Below are positions 25,734-32,959 of a DNA stretch of 64,000 nt, in pieces (positions within the stretch are counted from its first letter, which is position 1; each line of letters begins with the position of its first letter). The stretch is from Frigidibacter sp. SD6-1. Lineage in GTDB: Bacteria > Pseudomonadota > Alphaproteobacteria > Rhodobacterales > Rhodobacteraceae. Position numbers and translations under genes: made by a program. Where the stretch lies: positions 80,823-144,822 of the forward strand of contig NZ_JARJNR010000008.1 of NCBI RefSeq assembly GCF_030143255.1, written 5' to 3'. The notes under the pieces were generated by a model. It was not told the origin of the DNA and searched no databases. It saw only the letters and a list, made by a program, of their open reading frames with translations.

Positions 25734-26855
25734 GTGCCCGAAACGGACCTGACCGACGATCACAAGCTGCTCGACGACGATCTCGCCGCGCGGCGCTATT
25801 TCCGCAAGTTCGACCGCATCACCAAAATGATGATCGGCGCTGCCGGAGCGATGCGGGGCGATGGCGGGCTTTCTGCGCTCGATCAGGAGGTGCTGGAAGG
25901 CTACGCCTCGGCCATCGCCGCGACCTTCAAGGCCTTGTCGATGAAATATCTGGTGTCGGGGCGGCTGAAATCCGGCGCGCGCCATCTGACCATCGACTTT
26001 CATGAAAGCGGTTTTCCGGTCTTTCAGGAGATCGTCACGCTGGCGAACGACGCCGCGCAGGCCGCGACCCATCTGAAATCCCTGCCCGACCCCGACCGGC
26101 TGAAGGACGAGATGGTGAAGATCATCATTTCCGAACGCCGCCCGCCGGTCGAACTGCAATATGCCATGTCGCAGCGGCTTTATTTCCAGCGGCTGGCAGA
26201 GGGCGGGCTCTTCTTCGCCCAGATGCACCCCGAGGCGCGCTGGACCGGCGATCAGCCGAACGGTCGGCGGCGTTTCCTGCTCCATTGGGCGGTCTATGAC
26301 AGCCAGATGAACGTTCCGGTCGTCTATCTGATGGAGTGCGACGACAGCGGGCGGCGCGCCCTGCCGAAGGACGAAGGCCGCTGGCCCGCCGCCCAGGCCC
26401 ATCTTCTGGCGCAATCGGTGGGCGGGCTGAAGCTTCTGACCATCGCCAGGGGCTTCGACAGTGATTTTCCCGACCTGCACCCCAAGCGGCTGCGCCGCTT
26501 CTTCCTCGGGCCGATGTATTCCTCTGCCTATACATTGCAGACCGGCCCGATCCGCGACGTGCTTCTGGAAGCGAAGGCCAGCGAAGGCGACGACTGGGCG
26601 CTCGCCTGGACGGTGGAGGAGCTGGAAAGCGAACGGACCGAGGTCGAGAACGGCTGGTTCTCCAGGGCCGAGCGCGAGGTCTTCCGCCTCGACCCGCTGA
26701 CCGGCGGCCCCGATCAGGGCGCGAGCCGGATCGTCCGCAACATGCTGCTGCCCGAACGGGTCTTCCAGTCGCTGGCCGAAAAGGACCCGTCGGGCTTCCG
26801 CGCGGTGCGGAAATATGTGGCCAATCGGCAGGGACGGATCATCCAGCATGACTGA
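25734..26855 (+). CDS. Unrecognised 373-residue protein (possibly DUF6638 family)
   Basis: The start is GTG at 25734, four bases after the coiled-coil stop. The protein is soluble, without signal peptide, and has a conserved-looking core (QLYFQRL-type segment, HWAVYDSQMNVPVVYLMECD, FFLGPMYSSAYT). The C-terminal part is positively charged (RAVRKYVANRQGRII). I have a weak memory of Rhodobacterales proteins named DUF6638 in this position, but no function is known to me. It overlaps the next gene by eight bases. Its tight coupling to the coiled-coil gene suggests they act together. Confidence 0.75.
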   Translation: MPETDLTDDHKLLDDDLAARRYFRKFDRITKMMIGAAGAMRGDGGLSALDQEVLEGYASAIAATFKALSMKYLVSGRLKSGARHLTIDFHESGFPVFQEIVTLANDAAQAATHLKSLPDPDRLKDEMVKIIISERRPPVELQYAMSQRLYFQRLAEGGLFFAQMHPEARWTGDQPNGRRRFLLHWAVYDSQMNVPVVYLMECDDSGRRALPKDEGRWPAAQAHLLAQSVGGLKLLTIARGFDSDFPDLHPKRLRRFFLGPMYSSAYTLQTGPIRDVLLEAKASEGDDWALAWTVEELESERTEVENGWFSRAEREVFRLDPLTGGPDQGASRIVRNMLLPERVFQSLAEKDPSGFRAVRKYVANRQGRIIQHD

Positions 26856-28413
26856 CGCCAGCCCCGCGCGCTCCCGAAGCACTGGTCTGGGCGCCGACTG
26901 GATCGGGCTCTTCGCGGGTCTCGGCCTGTTCCTCTGGTCGCTCGGCCGCCATTTCCTCTATATGCCGGATGACACCTACATCACCCTGATCTACGCGAGA
27001 AACCTCGCGCAACATACTGAACTTGCCTGGAATCTCGGGGAACGGAGCGAAGGTTACACCAGTTTCCTGCATGTCGTTATCCTTGGCGGCCTCATCCGCG
27101 CAGGTCTGCCGCCGGCGACGGCCGCCTTCGCCATCGCGCTGACCGCCGCGCTGCTGCTGGCAATCGTCGCCTTCCGCGCCGCACGTCTTGTCGCGCCCGG
27201 GCCCGAGACCGCGCGGGCGCGCGGCCTTGCGGTCTTCTCGCTGCTGGCCACGCCCGCCGTCGCCGTCTGGACGGCGGGCGGGCTGGAAACGGTCCTGAAT
27301 GCAGTGCTCATGGCTGCAGGGCTTTCCTGCCTGCTCCGCGCCGCAACTGACCCTCGCACCTATCGCAGTGCGGCGCTGGCGGGGCTTTGCTTCTCGCTCG
27401 CGATCCTCACGCGGCTCGACAATGCCCCGGTCATCGCGGCGGCGGGCCTTGTCGCCCTGATCGCCGGGCCGGGAGCCCTGTCGCGCCGCCTTCTTCTCGC
27501 CGTCCTCGTCACCGGCATCCCGGCGGCGGTCGCCTTCGCCCAGATGGCGGTGCGGTTCGCCTATTACGACCTCGCCTTTCCGCTGCCCTTCTATGCCAAG
27601 ACCGGCGTGCCGATCACGCTGCGCCTGCAGAACGGCATCAGCTACTTCCTCATCTCGCTGGCGTGGCTGCCCATTCTGTTTGCCGGCACTGCAGCCGCTC
27701 TGCTCGGCATCCGGCGCGGAGCGGGGTTCGCCTTTGCTCTGACATCGGCTGCCTTCGCGGTGCAGATCCTCTTCGTCCTCTGGGCCGGTGGCGATCACAT
27801 GCTGGCCGGGCGGCTGCTGCTGGCGGCAGCTTTCCCGACGGCGATGCTGCTTCTGGTGTCCGGCGGCCATGCCGCGACACGACCGCGCCTGTCCCTCGCC
27901 GCCTTCGCCGCAGCCGCAAGCCTCGCCGCGGCGATCCTGCAGCCGAAGAGTTCCGCCGACCCCGCGGCAGTGGTCGGCGAAATCGTGGCCGAGCATATCC
28001 GCGAGAGTTGGCCACCAGGCAGCCTTGTTGCGCTGCACACGGCGGGCTCCACCCCCTATTTCGCGCCGGACATGGTCTATATCGACATGCTCGGCCTCAA
28101 TGACCCGACCATCGCGCTGCGGTCGGACTATCCGCAAACCGGCGGTTTTCAGGGCTTTCCCGGCCATGCGAAGGGCGACGGCGCCTATGTCCTGTCGCGG
28201 CAGCCAGACTTCATCATCGCCGGTTTCGCCGAAGGGTCGCCCGTCGAGGAGGGCTGGTTCCTCAGCGATGTCGAACTGGCAAGCGCGGCGGAATTTCAGC
28301 GCTGCTACCGGCGCGACACGGCCGAAATCGCCTATGACCGACGCCGGTTCGCCCTCGGCCCGGACAAGCCCTATCCGCTGATCTTCACCTATTACCGGCG
28401 CACCTGCGGCTGA
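26848..28413 (+). CDS. Polytopic membrane protein resembling a GT-C glycosyltransferase
   Basis: This 521-residue protein has about ten to eleven transmembrane helices. The first periplasmic loop contains the DDTYITLIYARNLAQ motif; paired acidic residues after the first helix are a hallmark of GT-C enzymes that use polyprenyl-phosphate sugars. The GLETVLNA and ILTRLDNAP segments match arabinofuranosyl/mannosyltransferase-like proteins. A soluble C-terminal domain follows (about residues 380-521). ATG at 26848 overlaps the previous stop by eight bases; a frame start at 26815 is less likely. A role in envelope glycan modification is plausible but unproven. Confidence 0.72.
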   Translation: MTDASPARSRSTGLGADWIGLFAGLGLFLWSLGRHFLYMPDDTYITLIYARNLAQHTELAWNLGERSEGYTSFLHVVILGGLIRAGLPPATAAFAIALTAALLLAIVAFRAARLVAPGPETARARGLAVFSLLATPAVAVWTAGGLETVLNAVLMAAGLSCLLRAATDPRTYRSAALAGLCFSLAILTRLDNAPVIAAAGLVALIAGPGALSRRLLLAVLVTGIPAAVAFAQMAVRFAYYDLAFPLPFYAKTGVPITLRLQNGISYFLISLAWLPILFAGTAAALLGIRRGAGFAFALTSAAFAVQILFVLWAGGDHMLAGRLLLAAAFPTAMLLLVSGGHAATRPRLSLAAFAAAASLAAAILQPKSSADPAAVVGEIVAEHIRESWPPGSLVALHTAGSTPYFAPDMVYIDMLGLNDPTIALRSDYPQTGGFQGFPGHAKGDGAYVLSRQPDFIIAGFAEGSPVEEGWFLSDVELASAAEFQRCYRRDTAEIAYDRRRFALGPDKPYPLIFTYYRRTCG

Positions 28414-28450
28414 GACGCGGGGCCCCAAGCCTATCGAGAAGGATGAGACG

Positions 28451-30391
28451 ATGAGCCAGTCAGCAAGCGAGATGGAACTGCGCGAAGAAGATATCCGCAG
28501 CCATTATGCGGCGGCAGCGGAGATGCTGATGGGGATCGACCATGCCCCCCGTCTGGCGCAGGCGCGGCTGACGCTGGCGGCGCCGGAACGCTCGCCCGAA
28601 ATCTCGGCAATGAACCGCCGCTTCCGCTCGACGACGCCGGGGATGATCACGCGGCAGATGGCGCGACCCGACGGAGTGCGGCTGATCGACCGGATCGCCG
28701 AAAGCGACGACGACGATCCTCTGACATCGGCCAAACAGGCCGCTGTCACCCATGCGCTGCGCCGGGCCTTGTCGATCGCGCTCGCGGCGGGCGCTGCCTT
28801 CGCCGACCGCACCGGCCTTGGTGAACTGAAGAAGGCCAACCTTGAGACGCGCCTGCCCGCCGCCCGTCAGGGCGAGTTCGGCGAGCTTCTGGGCGCCGAG
28901 GCGCTTGCCGTGCTTTTCACCTTCGGCAATGCGCTCGCCTTCCTCCTGGCGCCGCAGGCCAGCGAGCAGACGGTCGAGGTCGGCAGCGTCGACGAGGTTC
29001 TGACCGACAATGCACCCCTCGCCCTTCACGGCGCGCTGTGGGAACTGGACCAGATCATCGGCCTGCATGCCAAGAGTGACGACCTTCTCGTTTCTGCCGT
29101 CCTCGCCTATGCCGAACAGCTGATGGCGAAGGTGGCGCTCAGGGCCGAAACCCACCCCCGCGTCCAGCCCTTCGCCGAGGCGAAATACCGCGTCGAGGCC
29201 GACGATTTCACGCTCGCCGGATTCACCCCCGCCCGCAAGGCGCGCGGCACCACGCTGACCATGGCCTTCAAGAAGCCTGAGGAGGTGATCGGCAACCATA
29301 TCGCCAAATATCAGGCGATGCGGCTTGCGAAGATGCTGATGGCCTATGATTTCTCCCGCAAGCTCAACCCGTTCGCGGAACTCGGCGGCTTCATCTTCAC
29401 CTTCATGGGCGACGGCAAGCCCGGCACCGGCAAGACGACCCTCATCCAGATGATGGCGGGGATGATCAACGATTACTGCAAGATCGCGGGTTACCCGTTC
29501 CGCTACCAGAACCTGTCCATCGACAATGTCGACAGCTATCAGGGCAAGTCGGGGCAGAATGCGAAAGCCTTCATCACCAGCGTGATGGACCCCGCCGTCA
29601 TCGGCTTTGGCACCATCGACGACATCGACCAGGTGGCGGGCAAGCGCGGCGAGCGCGGCTCGTCGGCGGGCCAGCAGGAGATCACCGCCGTGCTGATGGA
29701 GGCTTTCGCGGGCGCCAACACCGTGGTGCGCGGCAATGCGACCTTCGGCATGTTCTCGAACTATCCCGAGATGGTCGATGACGCGCTGCGCCAACGCGCG
29801 GGCGCCCGGTTCTTGGTGGACGGGCCGCAAAGCCGCGAGGATTACATCGACATCCTCGCCCTCCTCCTTGGCAAGAACCATGCGATCCCGGTGGGGGAAC
29901 ATGATCTTTATGCCGGACAGGAAATCCGCAAGGCAGTGGCCGCGAGCTTCGAGGGCCACTCCCAGCCGCACGAGGACGGGCTGAAGGCGGTCTGGGCGGC
30001 GGTGGCCGGGAAGATCGGGCCCCTGGACACGCTGGCGAAACTCGGCAGCTATCTGAAAGCGATCCAGGAGGCCGACGGGCGCTTCACCGGCCGCGCCATC
30101 AAGAACATCACCGACGCGGTCAAGGTCCGCGCGATGGATTTCGAACTGCCCGACGAATGGATGGAAAAGCCCGACCTCTTCCTCTTCAAGGATTACGACA
30201 CGAAGAAAGCCATGATCGCCGATCTGCGCACGCCCATCACCGTCGAGATGGTGGTGCAGGAGATCAACCGCTACGCCGACAGCGAATTCCGCTATGCCGA
30301 CAAGTCCGACGAGGCGGCGATCGAGGGGGCGGTGCGGGACATGCGGCGGATGGAAGAGGCGAAGCGCCGGTATCTGGAGGGGAAGGGGTGA
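28451..30391 (+). CDS. AAA family ATPase of unknown function
   Basis: The 646-residue protein has a long N-terminal region (about 300 residues) of unknown fold. A AAA core follows: Walker A GDGKPGTGKTTLIQ near residue 325, Walker B-like FGTIDDIDQVAG, and a sensor/arginine-finger region around NATFGMFSNYPEMVDDALRQR. The C-terminal helical region ends AKRRYLEGKG. ATG at 28451 follows AAGGATGAGACG. AAA proteins of this kind remodel or disassemble partner proteins. The obvious partners are the coiled-coil and 373-residue proteins upstream. The 37-base gap and common strand support an operon. Confidence 0.82.
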   Translation: MSQSASEMELREEDIRSHYAAAAEMLMGIDHAPRLAQARLTLAAPERSPEISAMNRRFRSTTPGMITRQMARPDGVRLIDRIAESDDDDPLTSAKQAAVTHALRRALSIALAAGAAFADRTGLGELKKANLETRLPAARQGEFGELLGAEALAVLFTFGNALAFLLAPQASEQTVEVGSVDEVLTDNAPLALHGALWELDQIIGLHAKSDDLLVSAVLAYAEQLMAKVALRAETHPRVQPFAEAKYRVEADDFTLAGFTPARKARGTTLTMAFKKPEEVIGNHIAKYQAMRLAKMLMAYDFSRKLNPFAELGGFIFTFMGDGKPGTGKTTLIQMMAGMINDYCKIAGYPFRYQNLSIDNVDSYQGKSGQNAKAFITSVMDPAVIGFGTIDDIDQVAGKRGERGSSAGQQEITAVLMEAFAGANTVVRGNATFGMFSNYPEMVDDALRQRAGARFLVDGPQSREDYIDILALLLGKNHAIPVGEHDLYAGQEIRKAVAASFEGHSQPHEDGLKAVWAAVAGKIGPLDTLAKLGSYLKAIQEADGRFTGRAIKNITDAVKVRAMDFELPDEWMEKPDLFLFKDYDTKKAMIADLRTPITVEMVVQEINRYADSEFRYADKSDEAAIEGAVRDMRRMEEAKRRYLEGKG

Positions 30392-30451
30392 AACGAGAGC
30401 CGGGACAGAAAACGAAGCCCTTGCTGACGCATAGCTTCCCCAGCACCTTGG

Positions 30452-30495
30452 CGCGTGCCCCCTCCCCTCTCCCCTCCCACAAGGGGAGGGGAAGC
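30452..30495. repeat. GC-rich palindrome upstream of the DUF559 gene, copy 1
   Basis: CCCCTCCC (30471-30478) pairs with GGGAGGGG (30484-30491) around a five-base loop, preceded by CCCCTCCCCTCT. It lies between the AAA ATPase and the DUF559 endonuclease gene. A second related palindrome lies at 30538-30566. Such C/G tract palindromes are often seen beside DUF559 genes. Confidence 0.55.
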
Positions 30496-30537
30496 GCTTG
30501 AACGGTTGGCGGACAGCCTGTCGTGGACGAACCGACG

Positions 30538-30566
30538 CCTCCCCTCCCCCTCGTGGGGAGGGGATG
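30538..30566. repeat. GC-rich palindrome upstream of the DUF559 gene, copy 2
   Basis: CCCCTCCCC (30541-30549) and GGGGAGGGG (30555-30563) form a perfect 9-bp stem with loop CTCGT, 24 bases before the DUF559 ATG. It has the same theme as the palindrome at 30471-30491, which makes a paired REP-like arrangement likely. Confidence 0.6.
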
Positions 30567-30589
30567 GGGGCGGGGGGCGGCGCGCAGAG

Positions 30590-30964
30590 ATGACGCGCGT
30601 CGCCGCTCATACGCGCGCCCGAGCCCGCGCGTTGCGGGCAACCATGACGCCGCAGGAGCGCCGCCTCTGGGCAGAGCTCCGTGATCTCAACCGTCGGCTT
30701 GGCACGAATTTCCGCCGGCAGGCGCCCATCGGCCCCTACATCGCCGATTTCGCAGACTTCGGCCGAAAGCTCGTGATCGAGGTGGACGGCAGCGGTCATG
30801 GTGGGCCGCGCGATCAAATCCGCGACGATTGGCTTCGCGCTCAGGGCTTCGCCGTGCTGCGGTTCTGGAATGCGGACGTGGGCGTAAATCCGGGCGGGGT
30901 GATGGAGGTCCTGCTCGACCAGTTGAGCAGCCCGCGCGGCACCCCAAAAGGGAAGGATGGATAG
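30590..30964 (+). CDS. DUF559 endonuclease domain protein
   Basis: The 124-residue protein has the DUF559 (Vsr-like PD-(D/E)xK) pattern: TPQERRLWAELRDLN, NFRRQAPIGPYIADFAD, KLVIEVDGSGHGG with the acidic catalytic residues, and WLRAQGFAVLRFWNADV. ATG at 30590 fits the family start; longer upstream reading passes through the palindromes. DUF559 proteins are small, widespread, presumed DNA endonucleases of uncertain job. The paired GC palindromes upstream suggest it belongs to a small mobile or repeat-associated unit. Confidence 0.85.
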   Translation: MTRVAAHTRARARALRATMTPQERRLWAELRDLNRRLGTNFRRQAPIGPYIADFADFGRKLVIEVDGSGHGGPRDQIRDDWLRAQGFAVLRFWNADVGVNPGGVMEVLLDQLSSPRGTPKGKDG

Positions 30965-30970
30965 ACGCTC

Positions 30971-31312
30971 ATGCAACTCTTCGCTTTGGTCCTCATCGCC
31001 CCTGTTGGCATCGTCGGACTGATAGCAGCCTGGAAAGCAGCCGGAAAAGGGCCTGCCGGAGGTTCGGACCTGGCCGCGTTCAGGCGAGGGGCGATCATTT
31101 CCTTCGCGACGGCGGCGGCCTATGCTGTCCTCTTTGCGATGCCTGCTGTTTTCGCGGCTCTCCCTAAAACAGTGAGTGTGCCCGACGTCGAGAGATTCAT
31201 CCTTCTGCTCGGGGCGGCCGGTGCGGCGGATTTTGCATTCTCTGTTCTCACCGTCGGGGGCTATACGGTCGCCTACCTGGTGTTCGAGCGGTTTCGCCGG
31301 ACGAGGGCCTGA
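30971..31312 (+). CDS. Small membrane protein, unknown
   Basis: The 113-residue protein has three likely transmembrane helices (LVLIAPVGIVGLIAAW near the N-terminus, then AIISFATAAAYAVLFAMPAVF and LLLGAAGAADFAFSVLTVGG). It ends with the positively charged tail ERFRRTRA. No family is recognised. ATG at 30971 starts six bases after the DUF559 stop. A bidirectional terminator follows. The frame is more convincing than the opposite-strand shadow because it is hydrophobic in a helix-like pattern and ends before a real terminator. Confidence 0.6.
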   Translation: MQLFALVLIAPVGIVGLIAAWKAAGKGPAGGSDLAAFRRGAIISFATAAAYAVLFAMPAVFAALPKTVSVPDVERFILLLGAAGAADFAFSVLTVGGYTVAYLVFERFRRTRA

Positions 31313-31333
31313 CGCCGCACCCACCAAAGAAAA

Positions 31334-31357
31334 GGCCCGCGGATTTCCCCGCGGGCC
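31334..31357. terminator. Bidirectional terminator between convergent genes
   Basis: GGCCCGCGG (31334-31342) and CCGCGGGCC (31349-31357) make a perfect 9-bp stem with a six-base loop. It is flanked by AAAGAAAA on the left and TCTTT on the right. It lies between the small membrane protein gene (plus) and carD (minus) and can serve both. Confidence 0.8.
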
Positions 31358-31380
31358 TCTTTACCTCGCTCCCCCTCGCC

Positions 31381-31890
31381 TCAGGCGGCGCGGGTGAAGA
31401 GCATGTCGTCGACCTTCTTCTGGGCGCCCGCCGCATCGACGCCGGACACGGCGGCGATCTCGCGGGTCAGGCGGTCGAGCGCGGCTTCATAGAGCTGACG
31501 CTCGGAATAGCTCTGTTCGCGCTGGTCGTCGGTGCGGAAGAGGTCGCGCACCACTTCGGCGATCGCCATCAGGTCGCCCGAGTTGATCTTCTGTTCATAT
31601 TCCTGGGCGCGGCGCGACCACATGGCCCGCTTGACCTTGGCCTTGCCTTTCAGCGTCTCGAGCGCCTTCGTCACCATATCGGGGCTCGAGAGCTGGCGCA
31701 TGCCGATCTCGGTCGCCTTGTGGGTCGGCACGCGCAGCGTCATCTTGTCCTTCTCGAACGAGATCACGAACAGCTCGAGCTTGATGCCCGCGATTTCCTG
31801 TTCCTCGATCGACATGATCTTGCCGACGCCATGCGCCGGATAGACCACGAAATCATCGGGGCGGAAGTCGGATTTCTTCACCTTCGTCAT
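31381..31890 (-). CDS. carD: CarD family transcriptional regulator
   Basis: The 169-residue protein has the CarD/CdnL RNA-polymerase interaction domain at the N-terminus (DFVVYPAHGVGKIMSIEEQEI) and an all-helical DNA-binding C-terminus (KRAMWSRRAQEYEQKINSGD). Members bind the RNAP beta subunit and stabilise open promoter complexes, notably at rRNA and housekeeping promoters. The ATG at 31890 is preceded by GAGGATAGGACTGA. It follows fdxA in the order typical for Rhodobacterales. The 304-base upstream gap suggests its own promoter. Confidence 0.93.
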   Translation of the reverse strand: MTKVKKSDFRPDDFVVYPAHGVGKIMSIEEQEIAGIKLELFVISFEKDKMTLRVPTHKATEIGMRQLSSPDMVTKALETLKGKAKVKRAMWSRRAQEYEQKINSGDLMAIAEVVRDLFRTDDQREQSYSERQLYEAALDRLTREIAAVSGVDAAGAQKKVDDMLFTRAA

Positions 31891-32194
31891 TCAGTCCTAT
31901 CCTCGTACCTGTCCTGCACCGTCAAAGAAACCGAGCGCCGACGAACCGCCGCACGCAGGGTTTGAACCTTGTCGCTGAAAAGGCCGCCGTTGCCGCAGCA
32001 ATCGGTGGCCCTCAAAGTGCCCTCATCCAGTTGTAACGGATATATAGCAGAAAAATGGCGGTTCCAAAAGGTCCACGTTACCGGCGGACCGCCGCTTTCG
32101 CGAAAATCCCGGGCCACGAGGGCCCTTGGCAGGCCTCTGACGCTGCCTTGCGCACCGGCGGATCGGCCGGGAAGCCGAATCAGGTCAAACCTCG
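31891..32194. other. 304-base intergenic region upstream of carD
   Basis: No coding frame in this gap looks real. On the minus strand a possible promoter lies at 32067-32041: TTGGAA, a 15-base spacer, then TATATA, inside an AT-rich patch that contrasts with the surrounding GC. The short spacer makes this tentative. The rest probably is a long carD leader and the 3' flank of fdxA. I saw no clear terminator for fdxA here. Confidence 0.4.
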
Positions 32195-32533
32195 TCAGTC
32201 GCCGCTGCCGGCGGCTTCCGAGAAGTATTTCTCGCGCTTGCCGGTCTCGCCGTCACGGGCCTCGGCCTCGGGCAGCGGGTCCTTGCGCTGGGTGATCACC
32301 GGCCATTGTTCGGAATATTTCCGGTTGAACTCGACCCATTCCTCCATCGCCGGTTCCGTATCGGGGCGGATCGCGTCGGCGGGGCATTCGGGCTCGCAGA
32401 CACCGCAGTCGATACATTCATCCGGATGGATGACCAGCATGTTCTCGCCTTCGTAGAAACAATCGACCGGGCAGACCTCCACGCAGTCGGTATATTTGCA
32501 GGCGATGCAATTGTCGGTGACGACATAGGTCAT
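32195..32533 (-). CDS. fdxA: Seven-iron ferredoxin FdxA
   Basis: The 112-residue protein has a 3Fe-4S/4Fe-4S arrangement: [18 protein letters not shown] near the N-terminus and [16 protein letters not shown] following. The C-terminal extension [16 protein letters not shown] is typical of FdxA from alphaproteobacteria. It is a low-potential cytoplasmic electron carrier. Start MTYVVTDNC at 32533. It lies between the S4 protein gene and carD on the same strand. It might supply electrons to reductases such as the 6-hydroxynicotinate-reductase-like protein, but that link is not shown by the sequence. Confidence 0.95.
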   Translation of the reverse strand: MTYVVTDNCIACKYTDCVEVCPVDCFYEGENMLVIHPDECIDCGVCEPECPADAIRPDTEPAMEEWVEFNRKYSEQWPVITQRKDPLPEAEARDGETGKREKYFSEAAGSGD

Positions 32534-32657
32534 GGCGGGCGTCCAGAAAGCTTTTGTCGCTGCTACCTAGCCCCGGACGAGGGATCATTCAAGAAGGGAG
32601 CGGGCGGGAGCCTGCGGGAAAGACCGATGTCGGTCGGAACCCCGTCGCGGCGGAAGA

Positions 32658-32954
32658 TCATTCGCCCGGCAAAGGGTCAGGCGAACCGCCGGTTCCCGCC
32701 GCCTCGGCATAGAGCGTCCGCGCCTCGGTCGCCGGGCCGCGCCTTGCGCCGCAGGCGAGCACCCGGACGACACGCACCTCGCGGTTCAGTGCAAAGGTCA
32801 GCACATCGCCCGGGCCCACGGCCTGCGCGGGCTTCACCACATGCACGCCATTCAGCCGCACATGCCCCGCCTCGATCAGCGCCGCCGCCAGGCTGCGGCT
32901 CTTGAGGAACCGCGCCTGCCAGAGCCATTTATCAAGACGGATGCGGCCCTCCAC
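32658..32954 (-). CDS. S4 domain RNA-binding protein (HslR-like)
   Basis: The 98-residue protein begins MEGRIRLDKWLWQARFLKSR, the S4 signature with RLDKWLW and KSRSLA, then GHVRLNGVHVVKPAQAVGPGD. Single S4-domain proteins of the HslR/Hsp15 type bind rRNA on stalled or dissociated 50S subunits. The C-terminal tail is short and variable. It starts five bases after the helicase stop, so both may act in RNA handling or ribosome rescue. A linked heat-shock response is possible but no RpoH promoter was identified. Confidence 0.88.
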   Translation of the reverse strand: MEGRIRLDKWLWQARFLKSRSLAAALIEAGHVRLNGVHVVKPAQAVGPGDVLTFALNREVRVVRVLACGARRGPATEARTLYAEAAGTGGSPDPLPGE

Positions 32955-32959
32955 GGCGA

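Noticed and set aside
30452..30566. CRISPR-like repeats
   Set aside because: Only two palindromic units, no spacer regularity and no cas genes; they fit REP-like palindromes better.
28460..31327. Minus-strand open frame of 955 codons opposite the AAA ATPase
   Set aside because: Rich in Arg, His, Gly and Asp with no domain pattern, and it crosses a real terminator and several plus-strand genes; the AAA motifs on the plus strand are unambiguous.
32041..32067. Strong promoter for carD
   Set aside because: The TTGGAA/TATATA pair has only a 15-base spacer; kept only as a tentative note in the region entry.
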